A stretch of 64,000 bases of DNA from Zhongshania aquatica. Lineage in GTDB: Bacteria > Pseudomonadota > Gammaproteobacteria > Pseudomonadales > Spongiibacteraceae. The stretch spans positions 1 through 64,000 of the forward strand of contig NZ_JANZNQ010000002.1 in assembly GCF_027257955.1 (NCBI RefSeq), given 5' to 3'. The notes under the pieces were generated by a model that was given only the letters and a program-made list of their open reading frames with translations, searched no databases and was not told the DNA's origin. Shown piece by piece: positions 44,925 through 54,911 of the stretch (the stretch's first letter is position 1; every line of letters begins with the position of its first letter). The translations under genes were made by a program, and so were the position numbers.

Positions 44925-46590
44925 CGAAACCCAACCCCGCCAAGTTCTTTTTAATCTCCACCTCCAAACGATCCGATTCTTCAAACTGGCTTTTCAATTG
45001 CCCAGTTAACCGTGCCATTTTATCCGCAAAGAGTTCGCCATCGCCTTCCTCTTCGGTAGCGCCCACGTAGCGACCGGGGGTGAGTACGTAGTCGTGCTTT
45101 TGCAGCTCATCTAGTTTTGCAGATTTACAGAAGCCCGCAGTGTCTTCATAAGCTTCGCCCATTTGCCACGCATGAAACGTCTCGGTGACTTTGTTTAAAT
45201 CGTCTTGGGTAAAGTCACGTAATACGCGGTCTTTCATATAGCCTAAATTGCGGGCATCTATAAACAGCACTTCGCCGCGGCGGTCGCGCAGTTGCCTGCC
45301 GCTGGCGGCGGTGCGGGCGTTTTTGTTTTTGCTTAAAAACCAGATACATGCAGGAATTTGGGTGTTGGTAAATAATTGACCGGGTAAGGCGACCATGCAT
45401 TCCACTAGGTCGTTGTCGATTAAAGCTTGGCGAATGGCGCCTTCGCCGCTGGTGTTGGAACTCATGGATCCGTTTGCCAATAACAAACCCAGGCTACCAT
45501 TGGGTGCTAGGTGGTAAAGCATGTGCTGCAACCACGCAAAGTTGGCGTTGCCACTGGGCGGTTTGCCGTAAACCCAGCGCGGGTCGTTGTCGCTCACGCC
45601 AGTGTCCCACTCTTTCATATTGAAGGGTGGGTTGGCCATAACGAAGTCGGCGCGTAGATCTGGGTGTTGGTCGTGGGTGTATGTGCTGGCGGGCTCTTTG
45701 CCAAAGTTAAAGTCGATGCCGCGTATGACCATGTTCATGGCGGCCAGCTGCCAGGTAGTGTGGTTGGCCTCTTGCCCGTATATAGAAACATCGCCAATTT
45801 TGCCTTTGTGGGCGGTAATAAAGTGCTCAGACTGCACAAAGAAACCACCGCTGCCCATGGCGGGGTCGTAAACCCTACCCTTAAAGGGTTCGAGCATTTG
45901 CACAATAAGGCTAACGATGGATTTGGGCGTGTAGAACTGACCGCCCTTTTTGCCCTCTGCCAAGGCGAACTGACCCAGAAAGTATTCGTAAACATGGCCG
46001 AGTATGTCTTTGCTGCTCAGTGTGGCGTGGTTAAATGGGATGGTGGCGATAAGGTCGATTAACTCGCCTAACTTAGATTGGTCGATTTGCAGCTGGGTGT
46101 AGCGTTTGTTTAGTACTCCTTTGAGCTTGGGGTTGTCAGTTTCGATAGCGTCGAGGGCGTTGTCGATAAGGTGGCCGACGGAGCTGATCTTTAACCTAGC
46201 GCCCTCGCCTAGCGGCAAATCTGCGCCACCAATAACGGTTTTGTTATTGTCTTGCAGAAATTGCCAGCGCGCCTGCTGTGGTACCCAGAAGGTATTGGTT
46301 TCTAGGTAGTAGTCGCGAACCTCTAGCTCGGTGTCGATTTCAGCTTGGTAGGATGCGGCATCATCAAAATCGGCTGGGTCTAGATAGTAGTCGCAATCGG
46401 GATTGTTAAATTGAGCTGTTAACTCGTCGCGGCGAATATCGAAGGCATCGGACACGTATTTGAGAAACACCAAGCCCAGCATCACATGCTTGTATTGGGA
46501 GGCGTCTAGCGATGGCAAAAGTTTGTTGGCGCTGGTCCAGAGTTTTTTCTCTAGGTCATTAAGGAACTGCTGCTCTTCAGAATTCGTCAT
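44917..46590 (-). CDS. hsdM: Type I R-M methyltransferase subunit
   Basis: A 557-residue adenine-N6 methyltransferase. The SAM site is in GRVYDPAMGSGGFFVQS and the catalytic NPPF is in DFVMANPPFNMKEWD. The N-terminus (FLNDLEKKLWTSANKL) and the GGQFYTPKSIVSLIV block are typical of HsdM. It methylates the target chosen by HsdS. It is the first gene of the operon. The 580 bases upstream to the tRNA carry its promoter, which I cannot place. Confidence 0.95.
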   Translation of the reverse strand: MTNSEEQQFLNDLEKKLWTSANKLLPSLDASQYKHVMLGLVFLKYVSDAFDIRRDELTAQFNNPDCDYYLDPADFDDAASYQAEIDTELEVRDYYLETNTFWVPQQARWQFLQDNNKTVIGGADLPLGEGARLKISSVGHLIDNALDAIETDNPKLKGVLNKRYTQLQIDQSKLGELIDLIATIPFNHATLSSKDILGHVYEYFLGQFALAEGKKGGQFYTPKSIVSLIVQMLEPFKGRVYDPAMGSGGFFVQSEHFITAHKGKIGDVSIYGQEANHTTWQLAAMNMVIRGIDFNFGKEPASTYTHDQHPDLRADFVMANPPFNMKEWDTGVSDNDPRWVYGKPPSGNANFAWLQHMLYHLAPNGSLGLLLANGSMSSNTSGEGAIRQALIDNDLVECMVALPGQLFTNTQIPACIWFLSKNKNARTAASGRQLRDRRGEVLFIDARNLGYMKDRVLRDFTQDDLNKVTETFHAWQMGEAYEDTAGFCKSAKLDELQKHDYVLTPGRYVGATEEEGDGELFADKMARLTGQLKSQFEESDRLEVEIKKNLAGLGFDV

Positions 46591-46818
46591 AGATCGCTAC
46601 TTAAACATCCAATTAAAAAAACACAGAGGCTTAAATAGCTGAAATCACTTGTGGAAACCGGGCTATCCTTACCTCGCTTTATTGAGGGCAAGATTACCAG
46701 CGATGAACAGGCTTTACTATTAGAACCTAGCCGCATCTCTTAGCTCGCCACCTAGGCAAACCTTAAGTGAAGACGTTACCGTTTATCACTTAATCAAAAA
46801 CAGCTCTCAAGCATACGT

Positions 46819-46899
46819 CTAGTCATAGACTTTGTTCGCCCCAGAGTTAACGACATAACGAGTTTTAGGCTTATCTTCAGGCATATCCACCCAAGGCAT
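46819..46899 (-). CDS. 26-codon ORF at the island's right end, possible gene remnant
   Basis: An ATG-started ORF reading MPWVDMPEDKPKTRYVVNSG and six more residues before TAG. The composition looks protein-like rather than random, and a stop codon lies just upstream of the ATG. There is no strong ribosome-binding site. It may be the end of a gene lost when the island was rearranged. Low confidence. Confidence 0.2.
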   Translation of the reverse strand: MPWVDMPEDKPKTRYVVNSGANKVYD

Positions 46900-47093
46900 T
46901 TTACTTGAGCCTAGAATGCTTTAAGGGAGCCTCGATGCAGCAAAAAACTTATATAAATGAGATAAGTCTAGTCGCGGATATTTGCAGATATTAGAGATTA
47001 GATTTTGGTGCCAAAGCCAAACTCAGCTTGGTAGGGTATTAAAATAAGAGGATTTCAAACCTAAAGAAATTACTACACTATAGAGGGTATTAA

Positions 47094-47114
47094 TTTCCGT
47101 ACAACTACCGTACT
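47094..47114. repeat. Candidate integrase arm-type site, right copy
   Basis: Identical over 21 bases to 27042-27062 and in the same orientation, with CCGTAC-AACTA-CCGTAC at its core. It lies 55 bases inside the right attachment site. Confidence 0.6.
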
Positions 47115-47135
47115 CACCAAATTTCAGGCAAAGAA

Positions 47136-47156
47136 AAGCCCGCATTTAGCGGGCTT
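47136..47156 (-). terminator. Terminator downstream of tRNA-Ser
   Basis: On the minus strand AAGCCCGC-TAAAT-GCGGGCTT is followed by TTCTTT, a good intrinsic terminator 14 bases after the tRNA 3' end. It lies inside the island, so the element brought its own terminator for the tRNA. Confidence 0.75.
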
Positions 47157-47168
47157 AACTCATTGATA

Positions 47169-47234
47169 ATGGCGGAGAAGGAGGGATTCGAACCCTCGAT
47201 GCAGGATTAACCGCATACTCCCTTAGCAGGGGAG
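47169..47234. repeat. Right attachment site within tRNA-Ser
   Basis: The 66-bp direct repeat partner of 26884-26949. It covers the 3' part of the intact tRNA-Ser(GCU) gene, so the tRNA stays functional after integration. Confidence 0.92.
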
Positions 47235-47261
47235 CGCCTTCAGCCACTCGGCCACCTCTCC
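47170..47261 (-). tRNA. tRNA-Ser(GCU)
   Basis: A 92-base tRNA with encoded CCA. The acceptor stem pairs GGAGAGG with CTTCTCC, including one G-U pair. The anticodon loop CTGCTAA gives anticodon GCU, which reads AGC/AGU serine codons. A long variable arm and the GGTTCGAATCC T-arm are typical of a serine tRNA. It lies downstream of csrA on the same strand, as in many Gammaproteobacteria, and is the island's insertion target. Confidence 0.97.
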
Positions 47262-47408
47262 GGGATGTCTCTTCTATTTAAGGTTTCCCAGTGATGGAAT
47301 TCCAAAAAAGTAGAGCGTTAATCAGCACATAGCGCTGTTCAACGAATCGGGCGGCATGATACCACACTGAGAAAATAAGCAAAGACCTAGAGCGTCTTTT
47401 TCAGTGTA

Positions 47409-47588
47409 TTACTTGTTGCCGTCCTTCTCTGTTTGAATACGTTCGTAAATTTCTTCACGGTGAACAGCGATGTCTTTGGGTGCATTAACCCCTAATCTGA
47501 CTTGATTCCCTTTTACTCCGAGTACAGTAACGGTCACTTCATCACCAACCATCAAAGTCTCACCAATACGACGAGTTAAAATTAACAT
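47409..47588 (-). CDS. csrA: Carbon storage regulator CsrA
   Basis: A 59-residue RNA-binding regulator: [20 protein letters not shown] at the start, [20 protein letters not shown] in the middle and REEIYERI at the end. It controls translation by binding GGA motifs in leader RNAs. AAGGAGA precedes the ATG by 7 bases. The alaS-lysC-csrA order is conserved in many Gammaproteobacteria, supporting the call. Confidence 0.97.
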   Translation of the reverse strand: MLILTRRIGETLMVGDEVTVTVLGVKGNQVRLGVNAPKDIAVHREEIYERIQTEKDGNK

Positions 47589-47668
47589 TATGGCATCTCC
47601 TTGTAAGGGCCCATCGCCACACCCTGGTGTAAATCCCTCTACAGCCCAGCGAAAATAGCGTTATAAAT

Positions 47669-48898
47669 TTAAATACTGGGCTCCAAGTCCAACTCAAACG
47701 CTGCATGCAGCGACCGAACGGCTAGCTCCAAATACTTCTCATCAATCACCACCGAAATTTTTATTTCCGATGTCGTAATCAATTGGATATTGATTGACTC
47801 CTCCGCCAGAGTTTTGAACATTTTGCTGGCAATACCGGCATGGGAGCGCATTCCTACGCCAACCAAAGATACTTTGGCAATCTTGTCATCAGTTTTGACT
47901 TCTCGCGCACCTGTTTGTTTCACCAGCTTGCGCACAATGGCTTCAGTCTTGGCCATATCACCGCGACTTACTGTAAAGGTAAGATCTGTGGTGTTGTCTT
48001 CGGCAACGTTTTGAACAATAACGTCAACCTCTATATTTGCATCGCTGACTGGCCCCAGTATTTGGTAAGCCAAGCCAGGGGTATCCGGCACGCCTAAAAC
48101 AGTAATTTTTGCTTCATCACGGGTGAAAGCAATACCCGAAATCGCCGGGTTTTCCATATCCGATTGTTCCTCCAAGCTAATTAATGTACCGGGGCCATCT
48201 TGGAAAGCATGAAGCACCCGCAAAGGTACATTGTACTTACCAGCAAACTCCACCGAGCGGATTTGTAACACCTTTGAACCTAAGCTGGCCATTTCCAGCA
48301 TTTCTTCAAAGGTAATACGACTCAAACGACGTGCATTACTCACAACCCGCGGGTCAGTGGTATACACCCCGTCCACATCGGTATATATCTGGCACTCATC
48401 AGCTTTTAAGGCTGCCGCCAAGGCAACACCGGTGGTATCTGAACCGCCACGCCCCAAGGTAGTGATATTGCCGTTTTCATCGACACCTTGAAAGCCTGCC
48501 ACCACCACAACATTACCAGCCGCTAAATCCTGTCTTATCTTTTCGTCGTCGATATCCCTGATTCGCGCCTTGGTATGAGCCTCATCAGTCAATATCCGTA
48601 CCTGCGTCCCGGTATACGACTTAGCCCCCTGACCTAGATCATGTAAGGCCATACACAGCAGAGATATTGTCACCTGTTCACCGGTCGAAACCAGTACATC
48701 TAACTCCCGCGGAGTCGGCACTGACTGCATGGCCTTCGCCATTTCAATGAGACGATTGGTTTCGCCACTCATTGCAGACACTACGACAATAATGTCGTGT
48801 CCTTGCTCCCGAAAGCCTGCCACTTTTTTAGCTACGGCTTTTATACGCTCGACTGTGCCAACCGAGGTACCGCCAAATTTTTGAACTATCAGACTCAT
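47669..48898 (-). CDS. lysC: Aspartate kinase
   Basis: A 409-residue aspartokinase starting MSLIVQKFGGTSVGTVERI, the family's ATP/aspartate-binding signature. The kinase domain includes GRGGSDTTGVALAAALKA, and two C-terminal ACT regulatory domains follow (AKITVLGVPDTPGLAYQILG and AKVSLVGVGMRSHAGIA). It makes aspartyl phosphate for lysine, threonine and methionine synthesis and is probably feedback-inhibited through the ACT part. Length matches the Pseudomonas-type enzyme. Confidence 0.95.
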   Translation of the reverse strand: MSLIVQKFGGTSVGTVERIKAVAKKVAGFREQGHDIIVVVSAMSGETNRLIEMAKAMQSVPTPRELDVLVSTGEQVTISLLCMALHDLGQGAKSYTGTQVRILTDEAHTKARIRDIDDEKIRQDLAAGNVVVVAGFQGVDENGNITTLGRGGSDTTGVALAAALKADECQIYTDVDGVYTTDPRVVSNARRLSRITFEEMLEMASLGSKVLQIRSVEFAGKYNVPLRVLHAFQDGPGTLISLEEQSDMENPAISGIAFTRDEAKITVLGVPDTPGLAYQILGPVSDANIEVDVIVQNVAEDNTTDLTFTVSRGDMAKTEAIVRKLVKQTGAREVKTDDKIAKVSLVGVGMRSHAGIASKMFKTLAEESINIQLITTSEIKISVVIDEKYLELAVRSLHAAFELDLEPSI

Positions 48899-49009
48899 GA
48901 TTCGCTTCTACTTAATAAACACCCACCGCAGAGGGCGCTCATTAAACACCAGATCAAATTTAAAGGAAATGACTCGTTGCGCGCTATAGGTGATTTACGT
49001 AGCGACGCG

Positions 49010-51631
49010 TTATTTACCGCGACAATAATCACGCGCCGCCTGTAACGCCAACGGAATGGCTGCACTGTCTGTTCCACCACCTTGGGCCATGTCGGGTCTA
49101 CCACCACCCTTACCACCAACTGCCTCGGCAGCCAGCTTCATAATGTCGCCAGCCTTGAATCGATCGGTAAGATCCTTAGTCACGCCAGCAACCAAAGACA
49201 CTTTTTCACCCTCATCGGCCGCGAGTAATAACACTCCCGAACCCAATTTATTCTTTAGTTGATCTGCCGTGTCTCGCAGAGATTTAGCATCTGCGCCGTC
49301 CAGCTTTGTTGCTAATACTTTGATGCCGTTAATCTCTTCAACTTGACTCATCAAATCGTTACCGGCAGAACTGGCCAGCTTACCCTTTAAGGCGCTGAGT
49401 TCTTTTTCAAGCTGCTTTTGCTGTGTAAGCAACTGCTGAACTTTATCGCCAAGCTTTTCTCGACCAGTTTTCAGTAGACCAGCCAAATGACTCAACTCAT
49501 TCTCAGCATGGTCAAAGGCCGCTAACGCCGCTGCGCCGGTGACCGCCTCGATGCGTCGAACCCCAGCTGCAATGCCAGATTCTGCAGTAATGCGCATCAC
49601 ACCGATATCACCTGTGCGTTGCACGTGAGTACCACCACAAAGCTCGATAGAGAAGTCACCACCCATACTCAATACACGAACACTGTCACCGTATTTTTCA
49701 CCAAACAACATCATAGCACCGCGCTTACCAGCACTTTCCATGTCCATCACTTCAGTCTGTACAGGGGTATTAAGGCGGATTTGCTGATTGACCAAGCCTT
49801 CGATTTCAACAAGTTCCTGCTTGGTAACGCCTTCGAAATGAGAGAAATCAAACCGTAGTCGCTGTGAATCAACCAGCGACCCCTTCTGGCTAACGTGCTC
49901 ACCCAAAACCTGACGAAGAGCAGCATGTAATAAATGGGTCGCGGAATGATTCAATGCCGTTGCTTGACGAACATCGTTATCAACATCGGCATGCAGTGTT
50001 TCACCCTCGGCAATCACCCCGCTCAACACCACACCGTGATGCAAATGATGACCACCCGACTTATGGGTATCGCGCACTTCAAAACGAACACCTTCAGCGC
50101 TCAAAAACCCAGTATCACCAGCCTGACCACCCGACTCACCATAGAATGGCGTGCGATCTAAGATAATGATGCCAGCATCGCCCTCTTTTAAGGAGTTCAC
50201 TCTCTGACCATCACGCAAAATAGCAACAACAATGGCATCGTCAGCAAGGCTCTGGTAGCCGCAGAATGTCGTTTCTCCGTCTAGTGCCAGCTCATTACTT
50301 AAATCTACTTTAAAATTAGATGCTGAACGAGCGCGAGTACGCTGCGCTTCCATTGCGGATTCGAAGCCATCTAAATCTAAAGTCAGACCATTTTCACGGG
50401 CGATATCTGCGGTAAGGTCAACGGGGAAACCATAGGTGTCGTAAAGTTTGAATACAGTCTCACCGGGAATTTGCGTCGCCGTTAACCCTTCCAAATCCTG
50501 CTCGAGGATTTTCATACCCTGCTCAAGGGTTTTGGCAAATTGCTCTTCTTCTTGCAGTAACACCTTCTCAATTTGCGCCTGCCGAATAACTAGCTCTGGA
50601 TAGGCCTCGCCCATCTCATGCGCGAGCGGTGCCACCAATTTATGGAAAAACGCCGCTGTTGCTCCAAGCTTATTACCATGACGAGCGGCGCGACGAATAA
50701 TCCGGCGCAAGACATAACCGCGCCCTTCATTTGACGGCATCACGCCATCTGACACCAAAAATGCGCAGGAGCGAATATGGTCGGCAATAACACGCAGCGA
50801 TGTATGCTCAAGATCACTGACATTTAAAACGCCAGCGGTAGCGGTGATTAAATTCTGAAAGAGGTCAATTTCGTAGTTGCTGTGAACGTGCTGCATAACC
50901 GCAGAGATACGCTCCAGCCCCATGCCAGTGTCTACCGAAGGGGCAGGCAGTGGCGCCATAGTGCCATCGGCGTCACGGTTGAATTGCATGAAAACGTTGT
51001 TCCAGATCTCTATGTAACGGTCACCGTCTTCGTCTGGACTGCCCGGTGGGCCGCCAAACACGTCTTCACCGTGGTCATAAAAAATCTCGGTACACGGACC
51101 ACAGGGACCTGTGTCACCCATAGACCAAAAGTTATCAGATGCGTATTTGCCGCCTTTATTGTCGCCAATGCGAACCATACGCTCTGCGGGAACACCCACT
51201 TCTTGGTTCCAAATTTGATAAGCTTCTTCGTCGTCGGCGTACACGGTGACCCATAGCTTTTCCGCCGGAATGGCCATCCATTCTGACGAGGTCAAAAATT
51301 CCCAAGCAAAGGTAATGGCGTCGCGTTTAAAATAATCACCGAAACTAAAGTTACCCAGCATTTCAAAAAAAGTGTGGTGACGCGCGGTATAACCTACATT
51401 CTCTAAATCGTTGTGCTTACCACCCGCGCGAACACAGCGCTGCGAGCTCACTGCTCGAACATAGTTGCGTTTCTCGCGGCCCAAAAATGTGTCTTTGAAT
51501 TGCACCATCCCTGCGTTGGTAAACAACAACGTAGGGTCGTTACCTGGCACTAAAGAACTACTGGCGACGTGAGTATGTCCTTTACCTTCAAAATATTTGA
51601 TAAAGGCTTCGCGAATGGCGGCGCTTTTCAT
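49010..51631 (-). CDS. alaS: Alanyl-tRNA synthetase
   Basis: An 873-residue class II synthetase. The catalytic domain shows [15 protein letters not shown] and [16 protein letters not shown]. The editing domain has [16 protein letters not shown] and the zinc-binding [15 protein letters not shown]. The C-terminal dimerisation/C-Ala domain ends [16 protein letters not shown] start it at ATG 51631 ([14 protein letters not shown]), because the in-frame ATG at 51685 would add 18 residues not seen in the family. Confidence 0.97.
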   Translation of the reverse strand: MKSAAIREAFIKYFEGKGHTHVASSSLVPGNDPTLLFTNAGMVQFKDTFLGREKRNYVRAVSSQRCVRAGGKHNDLENVGYTARHHTFFEMLGNFSFGDYFKRDAITFAWEFLTSSEWMAIPAEKLWVTVYADDEEAYQIWNQEVGVPAERMVRIGDNKGGKYASDNFWSMGDTGPCGPCTEIFYDHGEDVFGGPPGSPDEDGDRYIEIWNNVFMQFNRDADGTMAPLPAPSVDTGMGLERISAVMQHVHSNYEIDLFQNLITATAGVLNVSDLEHTSLRVIADHIRSCAFLVSDGVMPSNEGRGYVLRRIIRRAARHGNKLGATAAFFHKLVAPLAHEMGEAYPELVIRQAQIEKVLLQEEEQFAKTLEQGMKILEQDLEGLTATQIPGETVFKLYDTYGFPVDLTADIARENGLTLDLDGFESAMEAQRTRARSASNFKVDLSNELALDGETTFCGYQSLADDAIVVAILRDGQRVNSLKEGDAGIIILDRTPFYGESGGQAGDTGFLSAEGVRFEVRDTHKSGGHHLHHGVVLSGVIAEGETLHADVDNDVRQATALNHSATHLLHAALRQVLGEHVSQKGSLVDSQRLRFDFSHFEGVTKQELVEIEGLVNQQIRLNTPVQTEVMDMESAGKRGAMMLFGEKYGDSVRVLSMGGDFSIELCGGTHVQRTGDIGVMRITAESGIAAGVRRIEAVTGAAALAAFDHAENELSHLAGLLKTGREKLGDKVQQLLTQQKQLEKELSALKGKLASSAGNDLMSQVEEINGIKVLATKLDGADAKSLRDTADQLKNKLGSGVLLLAADEGEKVSLVAGVTKDLTDRFKAGDIMKLAAEAVGGKGGGRPDMAQGGGTDSAAIPLALQAARDYCRGK

Positions 51632-51816
51632 TGAAACTCTCTCACTCCATGGGCACTTTTTCGGTCGCGGATGAACATCACACAACTACTCATCGCCACA
51701 GACCAAGCCTGGGCGAAAAAACGCCAAGTATATCGAAATTACGGGTATTTGTATCGGGTTTGAGCGGTTAGCGCGACCTTAGCCGCGCAACACATCTACC
51801 GCAAATAAAGCTGAAA

Positions 51817-52002
51817 CTAGCCTAATTTCTCATCCGTGGTTAACGCACGTGCTTCAGACTCTAGCATGACGGGAATCCCGTCGCGGATCGGGTAAGCAAG
51901 GCCACTTGCGCGACACACCAATTCATTGCGCTTTTGATCGTAATCTAAGGGTGCTTTGCTAACGGGGCATACCAGTATTTCTAATAGTTTCTTATCTATC
52001 AT
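51817..52002 (-). CDS. Trm112-family protein
   Basis: A 61-residue Trm112/YcaR-like protein: [40 protein letters not shown]. The first CxxS/C pair is reduced to one cysteine plus another at LVC, as is common in bacterial copies. In other organisms these small proteins partner methyltransferases; the bacterial role is uncertain. ATG 52002 fits the family start; an upstream ATG at 52026 adds 8 residues and cannot be excluded. Confidence 0.88.
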   Translation of the reverse strand: MIDKKLLEILVCPVSKAPLDYDQKRNELVCRASGLAYPIRDGIPVMLESEARALTTDEKLG

Positions 52003-52075
52003 TGGTTTCTTCACACTCAAATTCATTGTTTTTCAGCGTCGTCACGACGCCAATCGGTTCTTTGTAGCGCCGTTC

Positions 52076-52909
52076 TTAGTGCCCTGCCGCTTGATCGTGC
52101 GCAGGCATTGGGCCAATAATCAGTGCAGGATCAAGCCGCCGATCAGACCAGTTTATCCGCCAGTCTAAATGCGGCCCGGTTGCGCGCCCTGTCGCCCCTA
52201 CTTCTGCGATGGCATCTCCCTGTTTAACTTCCTGCCCTTCCTCTACCAATATTTTACTGAGGTGGATAAAGGTCGAAGACACGCCCAAACCATGATCAAT
52301 AATCAAGGTGCCGCCAGAGTAAAACATGTCTGGGTAAGCTAAGGTCACAACACCATCTATCGGTGCCGATACCAGCGTACCGGTGGGCGCCGCGATATCC
52401 AATCCATAGTGCGGCCGGCCGGGGTTGCCATTATAGACACGCTGACTGCCGAATACACCCGTAATGGGGCCAAGCAGCGGCCATTTAAATTCATTTACAA
52501 AATCCTGCCTAGTGGTGAATTGACTACGCGCCTTACTCACCAAGGCGCCTTCACGCCGAATTCGTTCTAAAACACTTGCAGGTGGCGTAACCGTTTGCTG
52601 AGGAACACCATTAACACGCTGTACGTCGTAGCTACGCTGTACAATACTTAACTGCTGCTCTGCGCACTCTCCTTCGGGGCTACAGACTTTCAGGCTTGCC
52701 GTAGGCCCCGCGTCGCGGTCAAAGCCCGCCACAAACAAACCATTTTCTGCAACCGCCAGCGCCTTACCATCCAGTGCCGCAGAACTGCCGGGCGCAACCA
52801 TTGCCCATATCAGCCCACCTTGCTCTAAACTGCCGTTCAAATTCAGTTCTGCATGCGCACCGGCGGTAATACCCAACAGTGCAAGCCCTGCTACAAACCA
52901 ACTTTTCAT
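52076..52909 (-). CDS. M23-family periplasmic peptidase
   Basis: A 277-residue LytM/M23 metallopeptidase with a signal peptide (LALLGITAGAHAELN, cleavage near AHA-E). The catalytic domain has HYGLDIAAPTGTLVSAPIDG with the first histidine and aspartate, and LIIDHGLGVSSTFIHLSKIL and GATGRATGPHLDWRINW with the later histidines. It should cut peptidoglycan cross-links, or act as an activator if inactive; all zinc ligands appear present. It is divergent from greB across about 78 bases. Confidence 0.92.
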   Translation of the reverse strand: MKSWFVAGLALLGITAGAHAELNLNGSLEQGGLIWAMVAPGSSAALDGKALAVAENGLFVAGFDRDAGPTASLKVCSPEGECAEQQLSIVQRSYDVQRVNGVPQQTVTPPASVLERIRREGALVSKARSQFTTRQDFVNEFKWPLLGPITGVFGSQRVYNGNPGRPHYGLDIAAPTGTLVSAPIDGVVTLAYPDMFYSGGTLIIDHGLGVSSTFIHLSKILVEEGQEVKQGDAIAEVGATGRATGPHLDWRINWSDRRLDPALIIGPMPAHDQAAGH

Positions 52910-52987
52910 TATTCGCTATCCTTTAATGGCGACCGCTGCGCTACCATAGCGCGCTATGATTCGTTAAATAAAGTACCCAATAATATT

Positions 52988-53488
52988 ATGTCTCGCTACC
53001 GTCCACCCCAACCTAAAGGCGCCTGCTATATTACCCCAGAGGGCGAGAAGGCGCTTCGCGACGAAGTTCGCCAACTCTGGAAAATAGAACGCCCTCAAGT
53101 AACTGCCACCGTACACGAAGCGGCGAAGAACGGCGATCGCTCAGAAAACGGCGATTATATTTACGGGAAACGACGCCTCAGAGAAATAGATAGCCGAGTT
53201 CGCTTTCTCACCAAACGCTTAGAGGAGCTAACTGTTGTTTCACATACCCCCAGTGATCACAGCAAAGTCTACTTCGGCGCATGGGTGACCGTAGAAAACG
53301 ACGCGGGCGACGAATGCGAATATCGTATTGTTGGCCCCGACGAATTCGATTTAGCACTGCGCAAATTATCAATGGATTCGCCACTGGCAAAAGCCATGCT
53401 GGGCAAGCGACTCGATGATGAGGTCATCGTCTCCACCCCCGCCGGCAACCAAAACTACCACATTGTTCGCATTCGCTACGGTGACTAG
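52988..53488 (+). CDS. greB: Transcription elongation factor GreB
   Basis: A 166-residue GreB: a coiled-coil N-terminus with AKNGDRSENGDYIYGKRRLR carrying the acidic tip, and the C-terminal FKBP-like domain with PLAKAMLGKRLDDEV. It rescues backtracked RNA polymerase by stimulating transcript cleavage. I start it at ATG 52988 (MSRYRPPQ), the usual GreB opening. Confidence 0.95.
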   Translation: MSRYRPPQPKGACYITPEGEKALRDEVRQLWKIERPQVTATVHEAAKNGDRSENGDYIYGKRRLREIDSRVRFLTKRLEELTVVSHTPSDHSKVYFGAWVTVENDAGDECEYRIVGPDEFDLALRKLSMDSPLAKAMLGKRLDDEVIVSTPAGNQNYHIVRIRYGD

Positions 53489-53603
53489 CCGCCATTAAGA
53501 CACGGGATCTGGCGGCTAATTCCCACATGGTAGAGATCGTCATTCACATATCCTATTATGGACACAAATTTCCCCATCGCGACCTCATTAAAGAGACTTA
53601 GCT

Positions 53604-54890
53604 ATGTTGCTGTTATCACTAATTTGGGCTTGGACGGCATGGAACGTCTATCACCCCCATAAATCTGCACCTGAATTACTTGGCGTGCTCAGTTTTATAT
53701 TCGGTTTTCTAACCGGGGAACTCGCGATACATATCATCGCAATCGAGGTCGCCTTAACCCTACTTATTATTATGGTCGGCGAACTTAGTGGTCTTAGCGA
53801 TGCCTTGGGTTTGGCGATTGCCATTTGTAGTTGGGCAGCCATAGCCATTTTCTATTTTCGTGCTCAACGCGCCGACCCCATCATGGCGCAAGCCGTGCGC
53901 TATGCATTGCAATTAAGCCCGGAACAAACTCTAGATACCAGCAGTTCGCTGCTAATTGAAGCAGATGCAAAACGTCTGGCAAAACCCTTCGACTACAAAC
54001 TGCCCAATGTGCAACGCCGCAAGAATATCGAATACTCTCGCGTCGCTGGCCGCTCGCTGCGCGTAGACATTTATCACCGAGCAGACACCCCAAAAAATGC
54101 ACCGGTGTTATTTCAAATGCACGGCGGAGCATGGCTAGAAAAGATGGGCAGTAAGAACGAGCAAGCGCTGCCATTGATGAACCAGATGGCAGCCAATGGC
54201 TGGGTCTGCGTTGCCGTCGAGTATCGCCTTAGCCCAGGTTCGACATTCCCAGATCACATCATTGACTGCAAACGAGCACTGCATTGGATAAAAGAAAATA
54301 TTAGCGAATATGGCGGCAACCCAAATTTCGTTATCGCCACCGGCGGCTCGGCTGGCGGGCATTTATCTTCTCTACTCGCATTAAGTGCCAATGCACCCGA
54401 GTTTCAACCGGGATTTGAGGATGCTGACACAAGTGTACAAGGCTGCATCCCCTTCTATGGCGTATACGACTTTTTAAATAGCCAAGGTCAACGTAGCAGT
54501 GAATCCTTAAGTCAGTGGATTTCAGCAAAAGTGCTTAAGAAAACCCGAGCTGAGTCACCGGAGCTATGGCGGCAAGCCTCTCCTTTATACTGGGTACACA
54601 AGGACGCACCACCCTTCTTACTTATTCACGGTGAAGCTGACACATTAGTGCCCGTGCAAGAATCGCGAGTGCTTTACGAGGCATTGAAAGAAGTGTCACA
54701 ACAAGCCGTTAGCTATGCCGAATTACCCGACGCACAGCATGCCTTCGACATTCCAGTGTCTCTTCGCACCCAAATTGTCGTCAATCATCTGACGGTCTAT
54801 TTAAACGAGCTTTACCGCAGGCACTTACAAACTAACTCAGAAAACGCGGTTGAAAAAACGGAAGCGGAAATCGAGGAAGTGGAAGACTAG
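53604..54890 (+). CDS. Membrane-anchored alpha/beta-hydrolase (esterase-like)
   Basis: A 428-residue protein with two or three N-terminal membrane segments (first about 100 residues) followed by an alpha/beta-hydrolase domain. The oxyanion HGGAW, the nucleophile serine at residue 249 in GGSAGG, an aspartate in GEADTLVPV and a histidine in DAQHAFDI form a hormone-sensitive-lipase/BD-FAE type triad. It likely hydrolyses a small ester. The acidic tail (EKTEAEIEEVED) is unusual. It stands alone and ends at a strong terminator shared with the DUF1134 gene. Confidence 0.88.
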   Translation: MLLLSLIWAWTAWNVYHPHKSAPELLGVLSFIFGFLTGELAIHIIAIEVALTLLIIMVGELSGLSDALGLAIAICSWAAIAIFYFRAQRADPIMAQAVRYALQLSPEQTLDTSSSLLIEADAKRLAKPFDYKLPNVQRRKNIEYSRVAGRSLRVDIYHRADTPKNAPVLFQMHGGAWLEKMGSKNEQALPLMNQMAANGWVCVAVEYRLSPGSTFPDHIIDCKRALHWIKENISEYGGNPNFVIATGGSAGGHLSSLLALSANAPEFQPGFEDADTSVQGCIPFYGVYDFLNSQGQRSSESLSQWISAKVLKKTRAESPELWRQASPLYWVHKDAPPFLLIHGEADTLVPVQESRVLYEALKEVSQQAVSYAELPDAQHAFDIPVSLRTQIVVNHLTVYLNELYRRHLQTNSENAVEKTEAEIEEVED

Positions 54891-54911
54891 ACAACAGAGT
54901 TTTAGGACTTA

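Larger units (their letters stand above)
46591..47168. other. Gene-poor right end of the island
   Basis: This stretch of about 580 bases between hsdM and the attachment site holds the hsdM promoter region, one 26-codon ORF, the right arm-type repeat (47094-47114) and a terminator hairpin (47136-47156). I see no other gene or RNA. Confidence 0.5.
26884..47234. mobile_element. 20.3-kb integrative genomic island at tRNA-Ser(GCU)
   Basis: The ends are marked by a 66-bp identical direct repeat of the tRNA-Ser 3' part (26884-26949 and 47169-47234). A tyrosine integrase gene lies 140 bases inside the left copy. The plus-strand left half holds int, an HTH gene, a Toprim primase and a DUF3987 protein, a layout common in phage satellites and integrative elements. 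The minus-strand right half carries DRT1, a nuclease and a Type I R-M operon. There are no capsid, tail or conjugation genes, so transfer would depend on a helper. The integrase is at the end away from the intact tRNA. Confidence 0.88.
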
